The position numbers were made by a program, and so were the translations under genes. 64,000 nucleotides of DNA from positions 1-64,000 of the forward strand of contig NZ_JAAGWH010000014.1 of NCBI RefSeq assembly GCF_010682105.1, read 5' to 3'. Position 1 is the stretch's first letter, and each line of letters begins with the position of its first letter. Below are positions 20,627-29,196 of this stretch, one piece after another. The notes under the pieces were generated by a model that searched no databases, had not been told where the DNA came from, and saw only the letters and a list, made by a program, of their open reading frames with translations. Origin of the DNA: Modestobacter muralis (lineage in GTDB: Bacteria; Actinomycetota; Actinomycetes; Mycobacteriales; Geodermatophilaceae).

Positions 20627-21146
20627 GTCCCGACGCTAGCCGCCCCGGGGCCCGGTCGTCCCGCGCCCGGCCGCGTCGGGTCCACTCCCGCACCGGACGG
20701 CGCAGCGCCAGCACCAGCCCGCCGAGCGGTCCGACGACGAGCACCAGCGCCAGCCACGCCGCCTCGCCGTCGCCGAGGGCGGCGGTGAACAGCGCCAGTG
20801 CCAGCAGGCCGAGCAGCGGGAGGACGCAGCTCCAGGCCAGCACCGCCGACCCGCTGACCGGTCCGAGGCCCCGGCCGCGCAGCACCAGCACCGCGCCGGC
20901 GAGCGCACCGGCCGCGAGCAGCAGCGGGACGAGCAGGTACCAGCTCCAGCTGCGGTCGGCGTCCCAGAGCAGCCAGCCCAGGAAGCCGTCCTCGACGGCG
21001 ACCAGCCCGCCGAAGAGTGCGGCGAACGGCGCCTGGACCGGCCGGACCAGCGCTGGCGGAGCCGCCGATGGACCACGGCCGAGGGGACGACGGGGACGGT
21101 GCCGGGTCGCCGCCGCGCCCGGGCGGCGGCTGGAGGTGGACGGCAT
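20595..21146 (-). CDS. Small four-helix membrane protein, unknown
   Basis: A 183-residue frame from ATG 21146. After a basic N terminus come four hydrophobic segments at about residues 42-60, 68-90, 100-122 and 128-150, and a basic Arg/Gly-rich tail. No family is recognised. It overlaps the FAD dehydrogenase start by 32 bp, and the overlapping part encodes only the low-complexity tail. The good membrane profile favours a real gene, but there is no Shine-Dalgarno. Confidence 0.55.
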   Translation of the reverse strand: MPSTSSRRPGAAATRHRPRRPLGRGPSAAPPALVRPVQAPFAALFGGLVAVEDGFLGWLLWDADRSWSWYLLVPLLLAAGALAGAVLVLRGRGLGPVSGSAVLAWSCVLPLLGLLALALFTAALGDGEAAWLALVLVVGPLGGLVLALRRPVREWTRRGRARDDRAPGRLASGRGPGRSARGR

Positions 21147-21208
21147 GTCGTCCAGGGTGGGGCCCCGGGCCGGGAACCGGCTGGCGATCAGCTGGGAGCC
21201 GGCTGAGA

Positions 21209-21320
21209 GCCCTCCGTCACGACGCCAGGAGGGCCGTCAGGCTGGTCCCGTGGCCGGCGCAGACCTGTTGGGGTCGTCGCACGGCTCGTCGTGGGGACTG
21301 CCGGTGACCACCAGCACCGG
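21209..21320 (-). terminator. Hairpins downstream of the ABC exporter operon
   Basis: Two stems follow the exporter stop at 21357: CCGGTG/CACCGG (21301-21320, 8-nt loop) and GCCCTCC/GGAGGGC (21209-21234, 12-nt loop). Both lie in the gap before the next gene. Confidence 0.45.
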
Positions 21321-21356
21321 CCGAGCGCGCACCCCGGAGGTCAGGCCCGGCCTCGG

Positions 21357-23165
21357 TCAGACCGCGGGTTCGGCCTGCCGCCCGGAGCTGCGCCGCCACG
21401 AGGCGTGCAGCCGGCCGTAGGGGCCCTCGGCATCGACGAGCTGGGCGTGCGTGCCGCGCTGGACGACCCGGCCGGCGTCGACGACCAGCACCTCGTCGGC
21501 CCGCTCGGCGGTGGAGAGCCGGTGGGCGATGGTCAGCGTGGTGCGCCCGTCGGTGAGGGCGTCCAGGGCGCGGGTCAGCCGCATCTCGGTGGCCGGGTCG
21601 ACCGCGCTGGTGGCCTCGTCGAGCACCAGCAGGTCGGGGTCGGCGACGTAGGCGCGGGCGACGGCGACCAGCTGCCGCTCCCCGGCCGACAGCGACTCAC
21701 CGCGCTGCCCGACCCCGGTGGCGACGCCGGCGGACAGGCTCTCCAGCCAGTCACCGAGGCCGAGCTCGTCGAAGGCCGCGGCGATGTGCGCGTCGGTCAT
21801 CCCGGGCTTGCCGTACCGCACGTTGTCGGCCACGGAGGCGTCGAAGAGGAAGCCGTCCTGCGGGACCATCACCACCCGCTGGCGCAGCGAGGCGAAGGCG
21901 ATCTCGGTCAGCGGCACGCCGCGGATGAGCACCCGCCCCTCGGTGGGGTCCATCAGCCGGGTGACGAGCTTGGCGAACGTGGTCTTGCCCGAGCCGGTCT
22001 CCCCCACGATGGCCACCCGGGTGCGGGCGGTGATCGTCAGGTCGACGTCCTCCAGCGCCTTGCGGCCACCCTCGGCGTAGGCGAAGCCGACGTGGTCGAA
22101 GCGGACGTCGAGCGGGCCGGGCGGCAGCGTGCGGCCGTCCTCCGGGTCGGAGACGTCGGGTGCGGTGTCGAGCACGTCGAGCACCCGGCGGAACCCGGCG
22201 ACGGCGTTCTGCGCCTCGTTGAGCACCTCGCTGGCGGTCTGCACCGGCGCGACGAACAGGGTCACCAGGAACAGGAAGGCGACCAGGGTGCCGGCGGAGA
22301 TCTGCCCGCCGATGCCCAGCAGCACCCCGACCACCACGACCGCGGCGTTGGCGACGGCGGCGACGAGCTCCCCGCTGACGAACACCGCGGCCGTCGTCCG
22401 CTGGGCCTGCACGGAGGCGCGGTAGTGCCGGTCGATGGCGGTGTCGATGCGCGCCGCCGTTCGGGCGCGGATGCCGTAGGCGCGCACGGTCGGGGCGCCG
22501 ACGACGGACTCGGCGACGGCGCCGAGGACGTCACCGACCCGCTCCCGGACGACGCCGTAGACGGTGGCGAGCCGGCGGGAGAAGTACCTGATCGCCAGCG
22601 CCAGCGGGACGAAGCAGACCAGCACCAGCAGGGTCAGCTGCCAGGAGTAGACGGCCATCACGATCGTGGCCACGACCAGCTGGCCGACGCTGATCAGGCC
22701 CAGCACGCCGCCCCACTGCATGAACACCGACAGCTGGTCGACGTCGCTGGTCACCCGGGAGACCAGCGAGCCGCGGCGCTGGCCCTGCTGGTGCAGCACC
22801 GACAGGTCGTGCACGTGCCGGAACGCGCGCACCCGCAGGTTGGCGAGCGCGGTCTCGGTGGTCCGGAAAAGCCGGACGTTCATCCGGTAGACGGCGAGGC
22901 TGGTGACCAGCACGACCACCACGCTGATCGCGACGAGCACCCGGACCAGGTCGATGTCCGGGCCGGTCGGCGCACCCAGCCCCCGGTCCAGGGTCTGCTG
23001 CACCGCGATCGGGACGACGACCCGGCCGGCGGTGGCGATCAGGGCGAGGGCGAAGGTCGCGGGCAGGCCCTGGCGGAACTCCGGCATCATCCGCAGGCCG
23101 CGGCGCAGGGTCTGCAGGGCGCCCTCGTGCCGCTCGTCGGCGGGCAGCAGCGGCTCGTCGGTCAC
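21357..23165 (-). CDS. ABC exporter half-transporter, catalytically complete subunit
   Basis: A 602-residue type IV ABC half-transporter: six-helix membrane domain (about residues 30-320) then an ATPase domain. Walker A GETGSGKTT is near 387, the signature is LSAGERQ near 492, Walker B LLVLDEATS keeps the catalytic Glu (near 515), and the switch His is present in TIAHRLST. The GTG start at 23165 overlaps the stop of the partner gene (GTGA). The partner has a degenerate site, so the pair most likely forms a heterodimeric exporter, the arrangement of TM287/288 and BmrC/BmrD. The substrate (drug, lipid or peptide) cannot be deduced. Confidence 0.88.
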   Translation of the reverse strand: MTDEPLLPADERHEGALQTLRRGLRMMPEFRQGLPATFALALIATAGRVVVPIAVQQTLDRGLGAPTGPDIDLVRVLVAISVVVVLVTSLAVYRMNVRLFRTTETALANLRVRAFRHVHDLSVLHQQGQRRGSLVSRVTSDVDQLSVFMQWGGVLGLISVGQLVVATIVMAVYSWQLTLLVLVCFVPLALAIRYFSRRLATVYGVVRERVGDVLGAVAESVVGAPTVRAYGIRARTAARIDTAIDRHYRASVQAQRTTAAVFVSGELVAAVANAAVVVVGVLLGIGGQISAGTLVAFLFLVTLFVAPVQTASEVLNEAQNAVAGFRRVLDVLDTAPDVSDPEDGRTLPPGPLDVRFDHVGFAYAEGGRKALEDVDLTITARTRVAIVGETGSGKTTFAKLVTRLMDPTEGRVLIRGVPLTEIAFASLRQRVVMVPQDGFLFDASVADNVRYGKPGMTDAHIAAAFDELGLGDWLESLSAGVATGVGQRGESLSAGERQLVAVARAYVADPDLLVLDEATSAVDPATEMRLTRALDALTDGRTTLTIAHRLSTAERADEVLVVDAGRVVQRGTHAQLVDAEGPYGRLHASWRRSSGRQAEPAV

Positions 23166-24967
23166 GCCGGCACCTCCACGGGGTCGGCGGCACGGTCGTC
23201 GGCGGCAGGGTCGGGCGGCTGGTAGGCCTGCACCAGGCGGCCGTAGCCGGGCACCTGGGCGAGCAGCTCGGCGTGCGTGCCGCGGGCCACGAGCCGGCCG
23301 CGCTCGATCCACACGACCTCGTCGGCGAGGGCGATCGTGGCCTGCCGGTAGGCGACCACCACGACGGTGGCCGGGCGGTCGCTGTCGCGCAGCGCGTCGA
23401 GGATCCGGGCCTCGACCGAGGGGTCGACGGCGCTGGTGGCGTCGTCGAGGACGAGCAGCCGCGGGTGCCGGACGACGGCCCGGGCCAGCGCGAGCCGCTG
23501 CCGCTGGCCGCCGGACAGCGAGGCGCCGCGCTCGCCGACCCGGGTGTCGAGGCCCTCGGGCAGCTGGGCGACGAAGTCCTCGGCCGCCGCGGTGCGCAGG
23601 GCGGCGTGCACCTGCTCGTCGCTGAAGTCCGCGCCCAGGGTGACGTTGTCGCGCACCGTGTCGTCGAAGAGGAACGTCGACTGCGGGACGAACGCGACCT
23701 GGCTGCTGACCTCGCCCTCGCGCAGGGTGCGCAGGTCGACGCCGTCGAGCAGCACCGACCCGTCGTGCGGGTCCACCAGCCGCACCAGCAGTCCGGCGAG
23801 GGTCGACTTGCCCGCACCCGTGGGGCCGACGACGGCGACGGTGCGCCCGGCGGCCACCTCGAAGGTGACCCCGGACAGGGTGGGGCGGGCGGACTCGTCG
23901 TGCCGGAAGTCGACGTCCCGGACGCCGACGGCGGCACCGCCGGTCCCGGCGGGGGCGGCGTCGGGGCCGTGCGGGGTCTCCCCCCGGGCCTCCAGCACGG
24001 GGGTGACCCGGTCGAAGCCGGCCATCGCCCGCGGCAGGTCGGCCAGCACCCAGCCGATCGCGCGGATGGGCAGCGTGAGCAGGGTGAACAGGTAGGCGAT
24101 GGAGACCAGGGCACCGGCCGCGGTCTCGCCGGCGGCGACCCGCTCGGCACCGATGAGCAGGACGGCGAGGGTGCCCAGGTTGGGCAGCGCCTCCATCATC
24201 GGGTCGAACAGGCCGCGCACCCGGCCCACGGCGACCAGGCCGTCGCGGAGCTCGTCGGCCTTGACCGCGAAGCGGGTGGTCTCGGAGGTCTCCCGGCCCA
24301 GGGTCTTCACGACCAGGGCGGCGTCGAAGCTCTCGTGGGCGATCTCGCTGACCTCGGCGCGCAGCTGCTGCGCGCGGGCCATCCGCGGGCTCATCACCTG
24401 GCTGTAGACGGCGTTGAGCGCGAAGACCAGCGGGAAGACGACCAGCCCGACCACGGCCAGCAGCGGGTCGGTGAGGAACAGCGCGACGACGGTGATCGCC
24501 ACCATCACCAGCGCGCCGCAGGCGAAGGGCAGCGGCATGACGAAGAACCAGGCGGACTCGACGTCGGAGTTGGCGTTGGACAGCAGCTGCCCGGTCGGGT
24601 GCCGCTGGTGCCAGGACAGCGGCAGCCGCAGGTACTGCCCGGTGACGCGGCGGCGGTAGTCGGCCTGCAGCCGGTAGGCCATGATCCCGGCGAACAGCCG
24701 CCGGCCGATGATGCCGACGGTCTTCAGGACCGCGACGCCGATGATCGCCAGGGCGGCCAGCGTGAGGGCGGCGGCGGTCGTGGCGCCCTGGTCGAAGGCC
24801 GGCAGCAGGACCCGGTCGGTGATGCCGCCGATGACGTAGGCGCTGGCGACGGTCATGCCGCCGTAGAGGCTGCTGCCCAGCACGGCCCAGGTGAAGATGC
24901 CGGGTTGCTCGCGGATCCCCCGGGCGACGTGCCGGAGGCCGCGCCGGACGACGGCGTCTCGCGGCAC
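23162..24967 (-). CDS. ABC exporter half-transporter, degenerate-site subunit
   Basis: A 601-residue partner with the same layout. Walker A GPTGAGKST (near 379) and signature LSGGQRQR (near 484) are canonical. However, the Walker B end reads LDDATS, with Asp in place of the catalytic Glu, and the switch region reads VVAYRQAT, with Tyr in place of the conserved His. These paired losses mark the non-hydrolysing site of heterodimeric exporters. The GTG start at 24967 has a good Shine-Dalgarno (GGAGG, 7 nt upstream). A promoter candidate (25032-25004) lies in the divergent region. The longer frame upstream has no family similarity. Confidence 0.88.
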   Translation of the reverse strand: MPRDAVVRRGLRHVARGIREQPGIFTWAVLGSSLYGGMTVASAYVIGGITDRVLLPAFDQGATTAAALTLAALAIIGVAVLKTVGIIGRRLFAGIMAYRLQADYRRRVTGQYLRLPLSWHQRHPTGQLLSNANSDVESAWFFVMPLPFACGALVMVAITVVALFLTDPLLAVVGLVVFPLVFALNAVYSQVMSPRMARAQQLRAEVSEIAHESFDAALVVKTLGRETSETTRFAVKADELRDGLVAVGRVRGLFDPMMEALPNLGTLAVLLIGAERVAAGETAAGALVSIAYLFTLLTLPIRAIGWVLADLPRAMAGFDRVTPVLEARGETPHGPDAAPAGTGGAAVGVRDVDFRHDESARPTLSGVTFEVAAGRTVAVVGPTGAGKSTLAGLLVRLVDPHDGSVLLDGVDLRTLREGEVSSQVAFVPQSTFLFDDTVRDNVTLGADFSDEQVHAALRTAAAEDFVAQLPEGLDTRVGERGASLSGGQRQRLALARAVVRHPRLLVLDDATSAVDPSVEARILDALRDSDRPATVVVVAYRQATIALADEVVWIERGRLVARGTHAELLAQVPGYGRLVQAYQPPDPAADDRAADPVEVPA

Positions 24968-25003
24968 AGCTGTCCTCCAGGTCGTCGTGCGGTCGGTGGG
25001 CCG

Positions 25004-25032
25004 AGCGTACCCGCGCTCGTTACCCGCTCTAA
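25004..25032 (-). promoter_or_regulatory. Promoter candidate for the ABC exporter operon
   Basis: On the minus strand TTAGAG (25032-25027) and TACGCT (25009-25004) are separated by 17 bp, giving a leader of about 30 nt with a Shine-Dalgarno. The -10 hexamer equals the one at trpB. Confidence 0.4.
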
Positions 25033-25060
25033 CGGATCGGCCGGGCGCCGCCGGACTGGC

Positions 25061-25066
25061 TAGCCT
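25061..25066 (+). promoter_or_regulatory. Leaderless -10 box for the DinB-like gene
   Basis: TAGCCT ends 6 nt before the ATG at 25073; there is no Shine-Dalgarno. Confidence 0.5.
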
Positions 25067-25072
25067 CGGGGC

Positions 25073-25699
25073 ATGCCGACCGCAGCCCAGCCCGTGTCGC
25101 AGTCGGAGCGGGCGGCGCTGGCCGACCTGCTGGAGCAGCTGGGGCCCGACGAGCCCACCCGCTGCGAGGGCTGGACCACCCGCGACCTGGCCACGCACCT
25201 GGTGGTCCGCGACCGCCGCCCCGACGCGATGCCCGGGGTGGTGCTCGGCGGCCCGCTCGCCGGCTGGACGGCGAAGGTGTCGGCCCGCACGGCACAGCGG
25301 CCGTTCGGCGAGCTGGTCGCCGAGGTGCGCTCCGGGCCGCCGGCGTGGGTGCCCACCTCCTGGGCGGCGGTGGACCGGGTGTTCAACACCGTGGAGATGG
25401 TCGTCCACCACGAGGACGTCCGGCGGGCGCAGCCGGACTGGGCGCCGCGCGAGCTGCCGAGGCCGGTGCAGGACCAGCTGTGGGCGAGCGTGCCGCTGAT
25501 GGCCCGCGGCGGCGGGGTGCCGCGGACCGCGGGCGGGCTGGTCGTGCGGCGCAGCGACGTGCCCGACGGGGCCGCGGGCAGCGAGCGCCGACTGCGCCGG
25601 GGCAGCCCGGCGACGACCGTGACCGGGGCGCCGCTGGAGGTGCTGCTCTGGGTGAGCGGCCGCCCCGACGTCGCCTGCGTCGACCTCACCGTGGACTGA
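25073..25699 (+). CDS. TIGR03085-like metal-binding protein (DinB/mycothiol-isomerase fold)
   Basis: A 208-residue member of the actinobacterial DinB-like superfamily related to mycothiol-dependent maleylpyruvate isomerase. The hallmark N-terminal CEGWTTRDLATHLVVRDRRPD (about residues 31-51) carries the first metal-ligand histidine. A second His pair occurs in EMVVHHEDVRRAQ. Function is unknown; relatives are thought to use mycothiol or a metal (family knowledge). It is divergent from the ABC exporter. Start chosen at ATG 25073, where a leaderless -10 box is 6 nt upstream. Confidence 0.8.
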   Translation: MPTAAQPVSQSERAALADLLEQLGPDEPTRCEGWTTRDLATHLVVRDRRPDAMPGVVLGGPLAGWTAKVSARTAQRPFGELVAEVRSGPPAWVPTSWAAVDRVFNTVEMVVHHEDVRRAQPDWAPRELPRPVQDQLWASVPLMARGGGVPRTAGGLVVRRSDVPDGAAGSERRLRRGSPATTVTGAPLEVLLWVSGRPDVACVDLTVD

Positions 25700-25748
25700 G
25701 TCCTCGCTCCGGCGATGACTTCGGCGGGTCCGGCCGGTCGGAGCCGGC

Positions 25749-26335
25749 ATGACCACCATCGCGAGCATCAGCGTCTCCCTGGACGGCTTCGTCACGGGCC
25801 CCGACGACCGGCCGGGCCAGGGCCTGGGGATCGGCGGCGAACGACTGCACCACTGGGTCTTCGGCGGGCCGTGGACCTACGACGGCGAACGCCCCGGCTC
25901 CCCGACGGGTGAGGACGCGGTCTTCCTCGACGGCCTGGTGGCGCGCATCGGGGCGAGCCTGGTCGGCCGTGGCATGTACGAGGCAGCGGGCGCGTGGGGC
26001 GGGCGCAACCCCTTCCCCGGCACGCTCGTGGTGCTCACCCACCGCACCGGCGACCCGCACGACGAGAGCTTCCTGTTCGTCGACGACCTCGCGGAGGCGC
26101 TCCGACTCGCGCGGGCACGGGCCGGGGCAGGGCGGTGGGCGTCGGGGGCGGGGCGGACGTCATCCGCCAGTGCCTCGCCGCCGGCGAGGTGGACGAGCTG
26201 TGCCTGTCCTTCGCCCCCGTGGTCCTCGGGGCGGGGAAGCCGCTGTTCGACGGCGACCTCGACCTGGACCTGGAACCGCTCGAGGTCCACCAGTCGCGGT
26301 GGGCGACGCACGTGCGGTACGCCGTGGTCCGGTGA
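25749..26335 (+). pseudogene. RibD C-terminal/dihydrofolate reductase-like gene with frameshift
   Basis: The N-terminal part, starting at ATG 25749 with MTTIASISVSLDGFVTGPDD, reads well to about 26130 (RLARARAGAG). Similarity then continues in another frame as AVGVGGGADVIRQCLAAGEVDEL and LSFAPVVLGAGKPLFDG to the stop at 26335. Together these make one complete protein of about 195 residues of the DHFR-like RibD C-terminal family, whose members reduce nitrogen heterocycles with NADPH. The frame change equals loss of one base near 26125-26135 in a G-rich run. It may be a true mutation or a sequencing error. The downstream part stays well conserved, which suggests either a recent event or an artefact. 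Confidence 0.75.
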
Positions 26336-26336
26336 C

Positions 26337-26357
26337 GCGGCCCGGCACCGGGGCCGC
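26337..26357. terminator. Bidirectional hairpin between RibD-like gene and hisF
   Basis: Stem GCGGCCC/GGGCCGC with a 7-nt loop fills almost the whole 24-bp gap between the convergent stops at 26335 and 26360. Confidence 0.65.
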
Positions 26358-26359
26358 GG

Positions 26360-27154
26360 TCAGCCGAGCGGGCGGTCCGCCTCGTGCCGGATCGGGACGC
26401 CGGCGGCGGTGAGCGCGTCCTTGACGTCGCCCACGCGCAGCTGGCCGAAGTGGAAGACGCTGGCCGCCAGCACCGCGTCGGCGCCGGCCGCGACCGCGGG
26501 GGCGAAGTGGTCGACCGCACCCGCTCCCCCACTGGCGATGAGCGGCACGGTGACCTCGCGGCGCACGGCCCGGATCAGCTCGGTGTCGAACCCGGCGCGT
26601 GTGCCGTCGGCGTCCATCGAGTTCAGCAGCACCTCGCCGACGCCCAGCGCCGCGGCCTGCACGACCCACTCGACGGCGTCCCGGCCGGTGCCCTGGCGTC
26701 CGCCGTGGGTGGTGATCTCGAAGCCGGAGTCGGTGTGCGCTCCGTCGCGGACCCGGCGGGCGTCGAGGCTCAGCACGAGCACCTGGTTGCCGAACCGGTC
26801 GGCGATCTCGGCGATGAGCTCGGGCCGGGCGACGGCGGCGGTGTTGACCGCGACCTTGTCCGCGCCGGCCCGCAGCAGCTTGTCGACGTCGGCGACGCTG
26901 CGCACGCCACCGCCGACGGTCAGCGGGATGAACACGCTCTCCGCGGTGCGCCGGACGACGTCGTAGGTGGTCTCCCGGCTGCCGGAGCTGGCGGTGATGT
27001 CGAGGAACGTCAGCTCGTCGGCGCCCTCGGCGTCGTAGACCCGGGCCATCTCCACCGGGTCACCGGCGTCGACGAGGTCGACGAAGTTGACGCCCTTGAC
27101 CACCCGGCCGGCGTCGACGTCCAGGCACGGGATCACCCGCACGGCCAGGCTCAT
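26360..27154 (-). CDS. hisF: Imidazole glycerol phosphate synthase, cyclase subunit
   Basis: A 264-residue TIM barrel that, with HisH, forms imidazole glycerol phosphate and AICAR from PRFAR and ammonia. The catalytic aspartates are D12 in [13 protein letters not shown] and D131 in VLSLDARRV. Phosphate loops LTVGGGVRS and IASGGAG are intact. The ATG overlaps the ridA stop (ATGA). HisF ends its block, because a hairpin lies directly after the stop, whereas hisI lies about 8 kb further on. Confidence 0.95.
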   Translation of the reverse strand: MSLAVRVIPCLDVDAGRVVKGVNFVDLVDAGDPVEMARVYDAEGADELTFLDITASSGSRETTYDVVRRTAESVFIPLTVGGGVRSVADVDKLLRAGADKVAVNTAAVARPELIAEIADRFGNQVLVLSLDARRVRDGAHTDSGFEITTHGGRQGTGRDAVEWVVQAAALGVGEVLLNSMDADGTRAGFDTELIRAVRREVTVPLIASGGAGAVDHFAPAVAAGADAVLAASVFHFGQLRVGDVKDALTAAGVPIRHEADRPLG

Positions 27155-27546
27155 GCCCCTGCTCCGCGCACGGCGTCCGCCTCGATCTCCACCAGCATCG
27201 CCGGGTCGATCAGGGCGGCCACCTGGACCATCGTCGTGGCCGGCCGGACGTCGCCGAAGACCTCGCCGTGCGCCCGCCCGACCTGCTCCCAGGCGCTGAT
27301 GTCGGTCACGTAGATGCGGGTGCGGACGACGTCGCCGACGGAGAACCCGGCGTCGGTCAGGGCCCGTTCGACCGTCTGCAGGGCCACCCGGGTCTGTCCC
27401 CCGGCGTCCCCGGGGTGCGCGACGGTGCCGTCGACGGTGGCGGCCGTGCAGCCGCTGACCCAGGCCTGGTCGCCGACGGCGACGACCCGGCTGTAGCCGA
27501 CGATGCCCTCCCAGGGCCCGCCCGAGCCCAGCCGCACGGCCGTCAC
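27151..27546 (-). CDS. RidA family protein
   Basis: A 131-residue protein of the RidA/YjgF/UK114 family, whose archetype hydrolyses reactive enamines and imines to ketones and ammonia. Family features include the [13 protein letters not shown] helix, [11 protein letters not shown] and a C-terminal VEIEADAV strand. The usual active-site Arg of RidA (in a C-x-R-x-like context near residue 105) is not clearly present: the strand reads [13 protein letters not shown]. It may therefore be a paralogue with another role. The gene sits between hisA and hisF with 4-bp overlaps on both sides, a recurrent actinobacterial order. Confidence 0.85.
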   Translation of the reverse strand: MTAVRLGSGGPWEGIVGYSRVVAVGDQAWVSGCTAATVDGTVAHPGDAGGQTRVALQTVERALTDAGFSVGDVVRTRIYVTDISAWEQVGRAHGEVFGDVRPATTMVQVAALIDPAMLVEIEADAVRGAGA

Positions 27547-28274
27547 GCCAGCTCCTCGGTGACCCGCAGCGCCTCGGGCAGGGTGAACTGCCCGGCGTAG
27601 AGCGCCTTGCCGACGATCGCGCCCTCGACGCCGATGCCGGACAGGCCCGCCAGGGCGCGGATGTCGTCGAGCGAGCTGACCCCGCCGGAGGCGATCACCG
27701 GGCGCGGGGTGGCGGCGCAGACCTCGCGCAGCAGCTCCAGGTTCGGGCCGCGCAGCGTGCCGTCCTTGGTGATGTCGGTGACCACGTAGCGGGCGCAGCC
27801 CTCGTCGTCCAGGCGGGCGAGGGTCTCGTAGAGCTCCCCGCCCTCCTTGGTCCAGCCGCGGGCGGCGAGCCGGGTGCCGCGCACGTCCAGGCCGACGGCG
27901 ATGCGGTCACCGTGCTCGGCGATCGCCCGCGCGCACCACTCCGGTGACTCGAGCGCGGCGGTGCCCAGGTTGACCCGGCGGCAGCCGGTGGACAGCGCGG
28001 CGGCCAGCGACTCGTCGTCCCGGATGCCGCCGGAGAGCTCCACGTCGACGTCGAGCTGCCCGACCACCGAGGCCAGCAGCTCGCGGTTGGACCCGCGCCC
28101 GAACGCGGCGTCGAGGTCGACCAGGTGCACCCACTCGGCGCCGTCGCGCTGCCAGGCCAGCGCGGCCTCCAGCGGGTCGCCGTAGGAGGTCTCGCTCCCG
28201 GCCTCACCCTGCACCAGGCGGACGGCGAGACCGTCGGCGACGTCGACGGCGGGCAGCAGCTGCAGCTTCGGCAC
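27543..28274 (-). CDS. priA: Bifunctional HisA/TrpF isomerase (PriA)
   Basis: A 243-residue TIM barrel isomerising ProFAR in histidine synthesis and, in actinobacteria, also phosphoribosyl anthranilate in tryptophan synthesis. PriA residues known from Mycobacterium are recognisable: D11 in LPAVDV, R19, D130 in VGLDVRG, and the loop ARGWTKEGG with W141, which is used for the TrpF reaction. No separate trpF is seen among the trp genes of this window, consistent with dual use. The GTG start has a TAGGCT box 6 nt upstream, so hisA-ridA-hisF forms its own leaderless transcript after separation from hisH. Confidence 0.93.
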   Translation of the reverse strand: MPKLQLLPAVDVADGLAVRLVQGEAGSETSYGDPLEAALAWQRDGAEWVHLVDLDAAFGRGSNRELLASVVGQLDVDVELSGGIRDDESLAAALSTGCRRVNLGTAALESPEWCARAIAEHGDRIAVGLDVRGTRLAARGWTKEGGELYETLARLDDEGCARYVVTDITKDGTLRGPNLELLREVCAATPRPVIASGGVSSLDDIRALAGLSGIGVEGAIVGKALYAGQFTLPEALRVTEELA

Positions 28275-28280
28275 GCCCTC

Positions 28281-28286
28281 AGCCTA
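28281..28286 (-). promoter_or_regulatory. Leaderless -10 box for hisA-ridA-hisF
   Basis: Minus-strand TAGGCT ends 6 nt before the hisA GTG at 28274 and lies in the 36-bp gap after the AraC-family gene stop. Confidence 0.55.
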
Positions 28287-28310
28287 GGGAACGCCCGCTG
28301 GCGGCCCCCG

Positions 28311-29159
28311 TCACGTCCCGGCGGCGTGCCGGTCGGCGAACTGGCGGGGCGTCATGCCGGTCACCTGGCCGAAGTCGCGGGTCAGGTGCGGCTGGTCGGC
28401 ATAGCCCAGCTGCGCGGCCACCTCGGCCAGGTCGACCGGGCCGGTCCGCAGCCGCTCGGCGGCCTCCTGCAGCCGCCGGCGCTGGATCAGCCACTTGGGC
28501 GTGAGCCCGAGCCGGCGGTGGACCAGCCGCTGCAGCGCCCGCTCGGGCAGGTCGAACTCCTCGCAGACCTGGCTCACCCGGACGACGCCGCGGTCGGACT
28601 CGACGAACTCCACGACCCGGTTCACCAGCAGCCCCTCCTCGTCGACGGGCAGGAAGGGCCGCAGCGCGTCCCCGAAGGCGGCCATCGCCGTGGCGTGCGC
28701 GGCCGGGTCGGCCGGGTCGGGGACCATCGCGCTGCGGACGCGGGTGACCAGCTGCTCGCCCGCCGGGCCCAGCACCTCGCGCACGTCGACGTGCCGGTCC
28801 GTGAACCGGGTCATGGAGCCCCGCGCCAGGAGGGAGCCGGCGGCCGGGGCGCACATGACGCCGACCGCCCAGCCGGTGCCGGTCAGCGTGGTCGTCGACA
28901 GGCCGGAGACGACGCCGTAGAACCGGGCGTAGTCGTGGGCGACGACGATCAGCGACACCGGGTACTGCAGGACCCGCTGCGGGGCCTCGGTGCCCGGGGG
29001 CAGCGACCACACCGGGATCCAGAAGCGCTGCAGGAGGTCGGCGAACTCCGGGCCGGCCGGGTAGCGGTGCATCACGTGCGAGGCGTCGCCGGGGTCCTTG
29101 AGGTGCGCGCGCTCGATCGCGTCGATCGACGCCGGCGGGCGGCCGCTGTCGGGTTTCAT
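28311..29159 (-). CDS. AraC-family transcriptional regulator
   Basis: A 282-residue regulator with an N-terminal ligand domain and a C-terminal double helix-turn-helix. The second HTH, VDLAEVAAQLGYADQPHLTRDF followed by GMTPRQFADRH, ends the protein as in AraC/XylS members. The N-terminal part resembles the DUF6597-type domain (PVWSLPPGTEAPQRVLQYP). The ATG at 29159 is used; the TTG one codon earlier is less likely. It is divergent from the DinB-like gene, with 37 bp between starts, so it may control that gene and the nitroreductase and SDR genes beyond it (inference). Confidence 0.85.
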   Translation of the reverse strand: MKPDSGRPPASIDAIERAHLKDPGDASHVMHRYPAGPEFADLLQRFWIPVWSLPPGTEAPQRVLQYPVSLIVVAHDYARFYGVVSGLSTTTLTGTGWAVGVMCAPAAGSLLARGSMTRFTDRHVDVREVLGPAGEQLVTRVRSAMVPDPADPAAHATAMAAFGDALRPFLPVDEEGLLVNRVVEFVESDRGVVRVSQVCEEFDLPERALQRLVHRRLGLTPKWLIQRRRLQEAAERLRTGPVDLAEVAAQLGYADQPHLTRDFGQVTGMTPRQFADRHAAGT

Positions 29160-29184
29160 CAAGACCCAGCCTGCCGCAGGCTCC

Positions 29185-29190
29185 TACGTT
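29185..29190 (+). promoter_or_regulatory. Leaderless -10 box for the second DinB-like gene
   Basis: TACGTT ends 6 nt before ATG 29197. It lies in the 37-bp divergent gap with the AraC-type regulator, so a bound regulator could affect it directly. Confidence 0.5.
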
Positions 29191-29196
29191 CCGGTC

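Noticed and set aside
21217-21399. 60-residue minus-strand frame after the ABC exporter gene
   Set aside because: Arg/Gly/Ala-rich, partly inside the exporter gene and hairpins, no ribosome-binding site; judged a chance frame.
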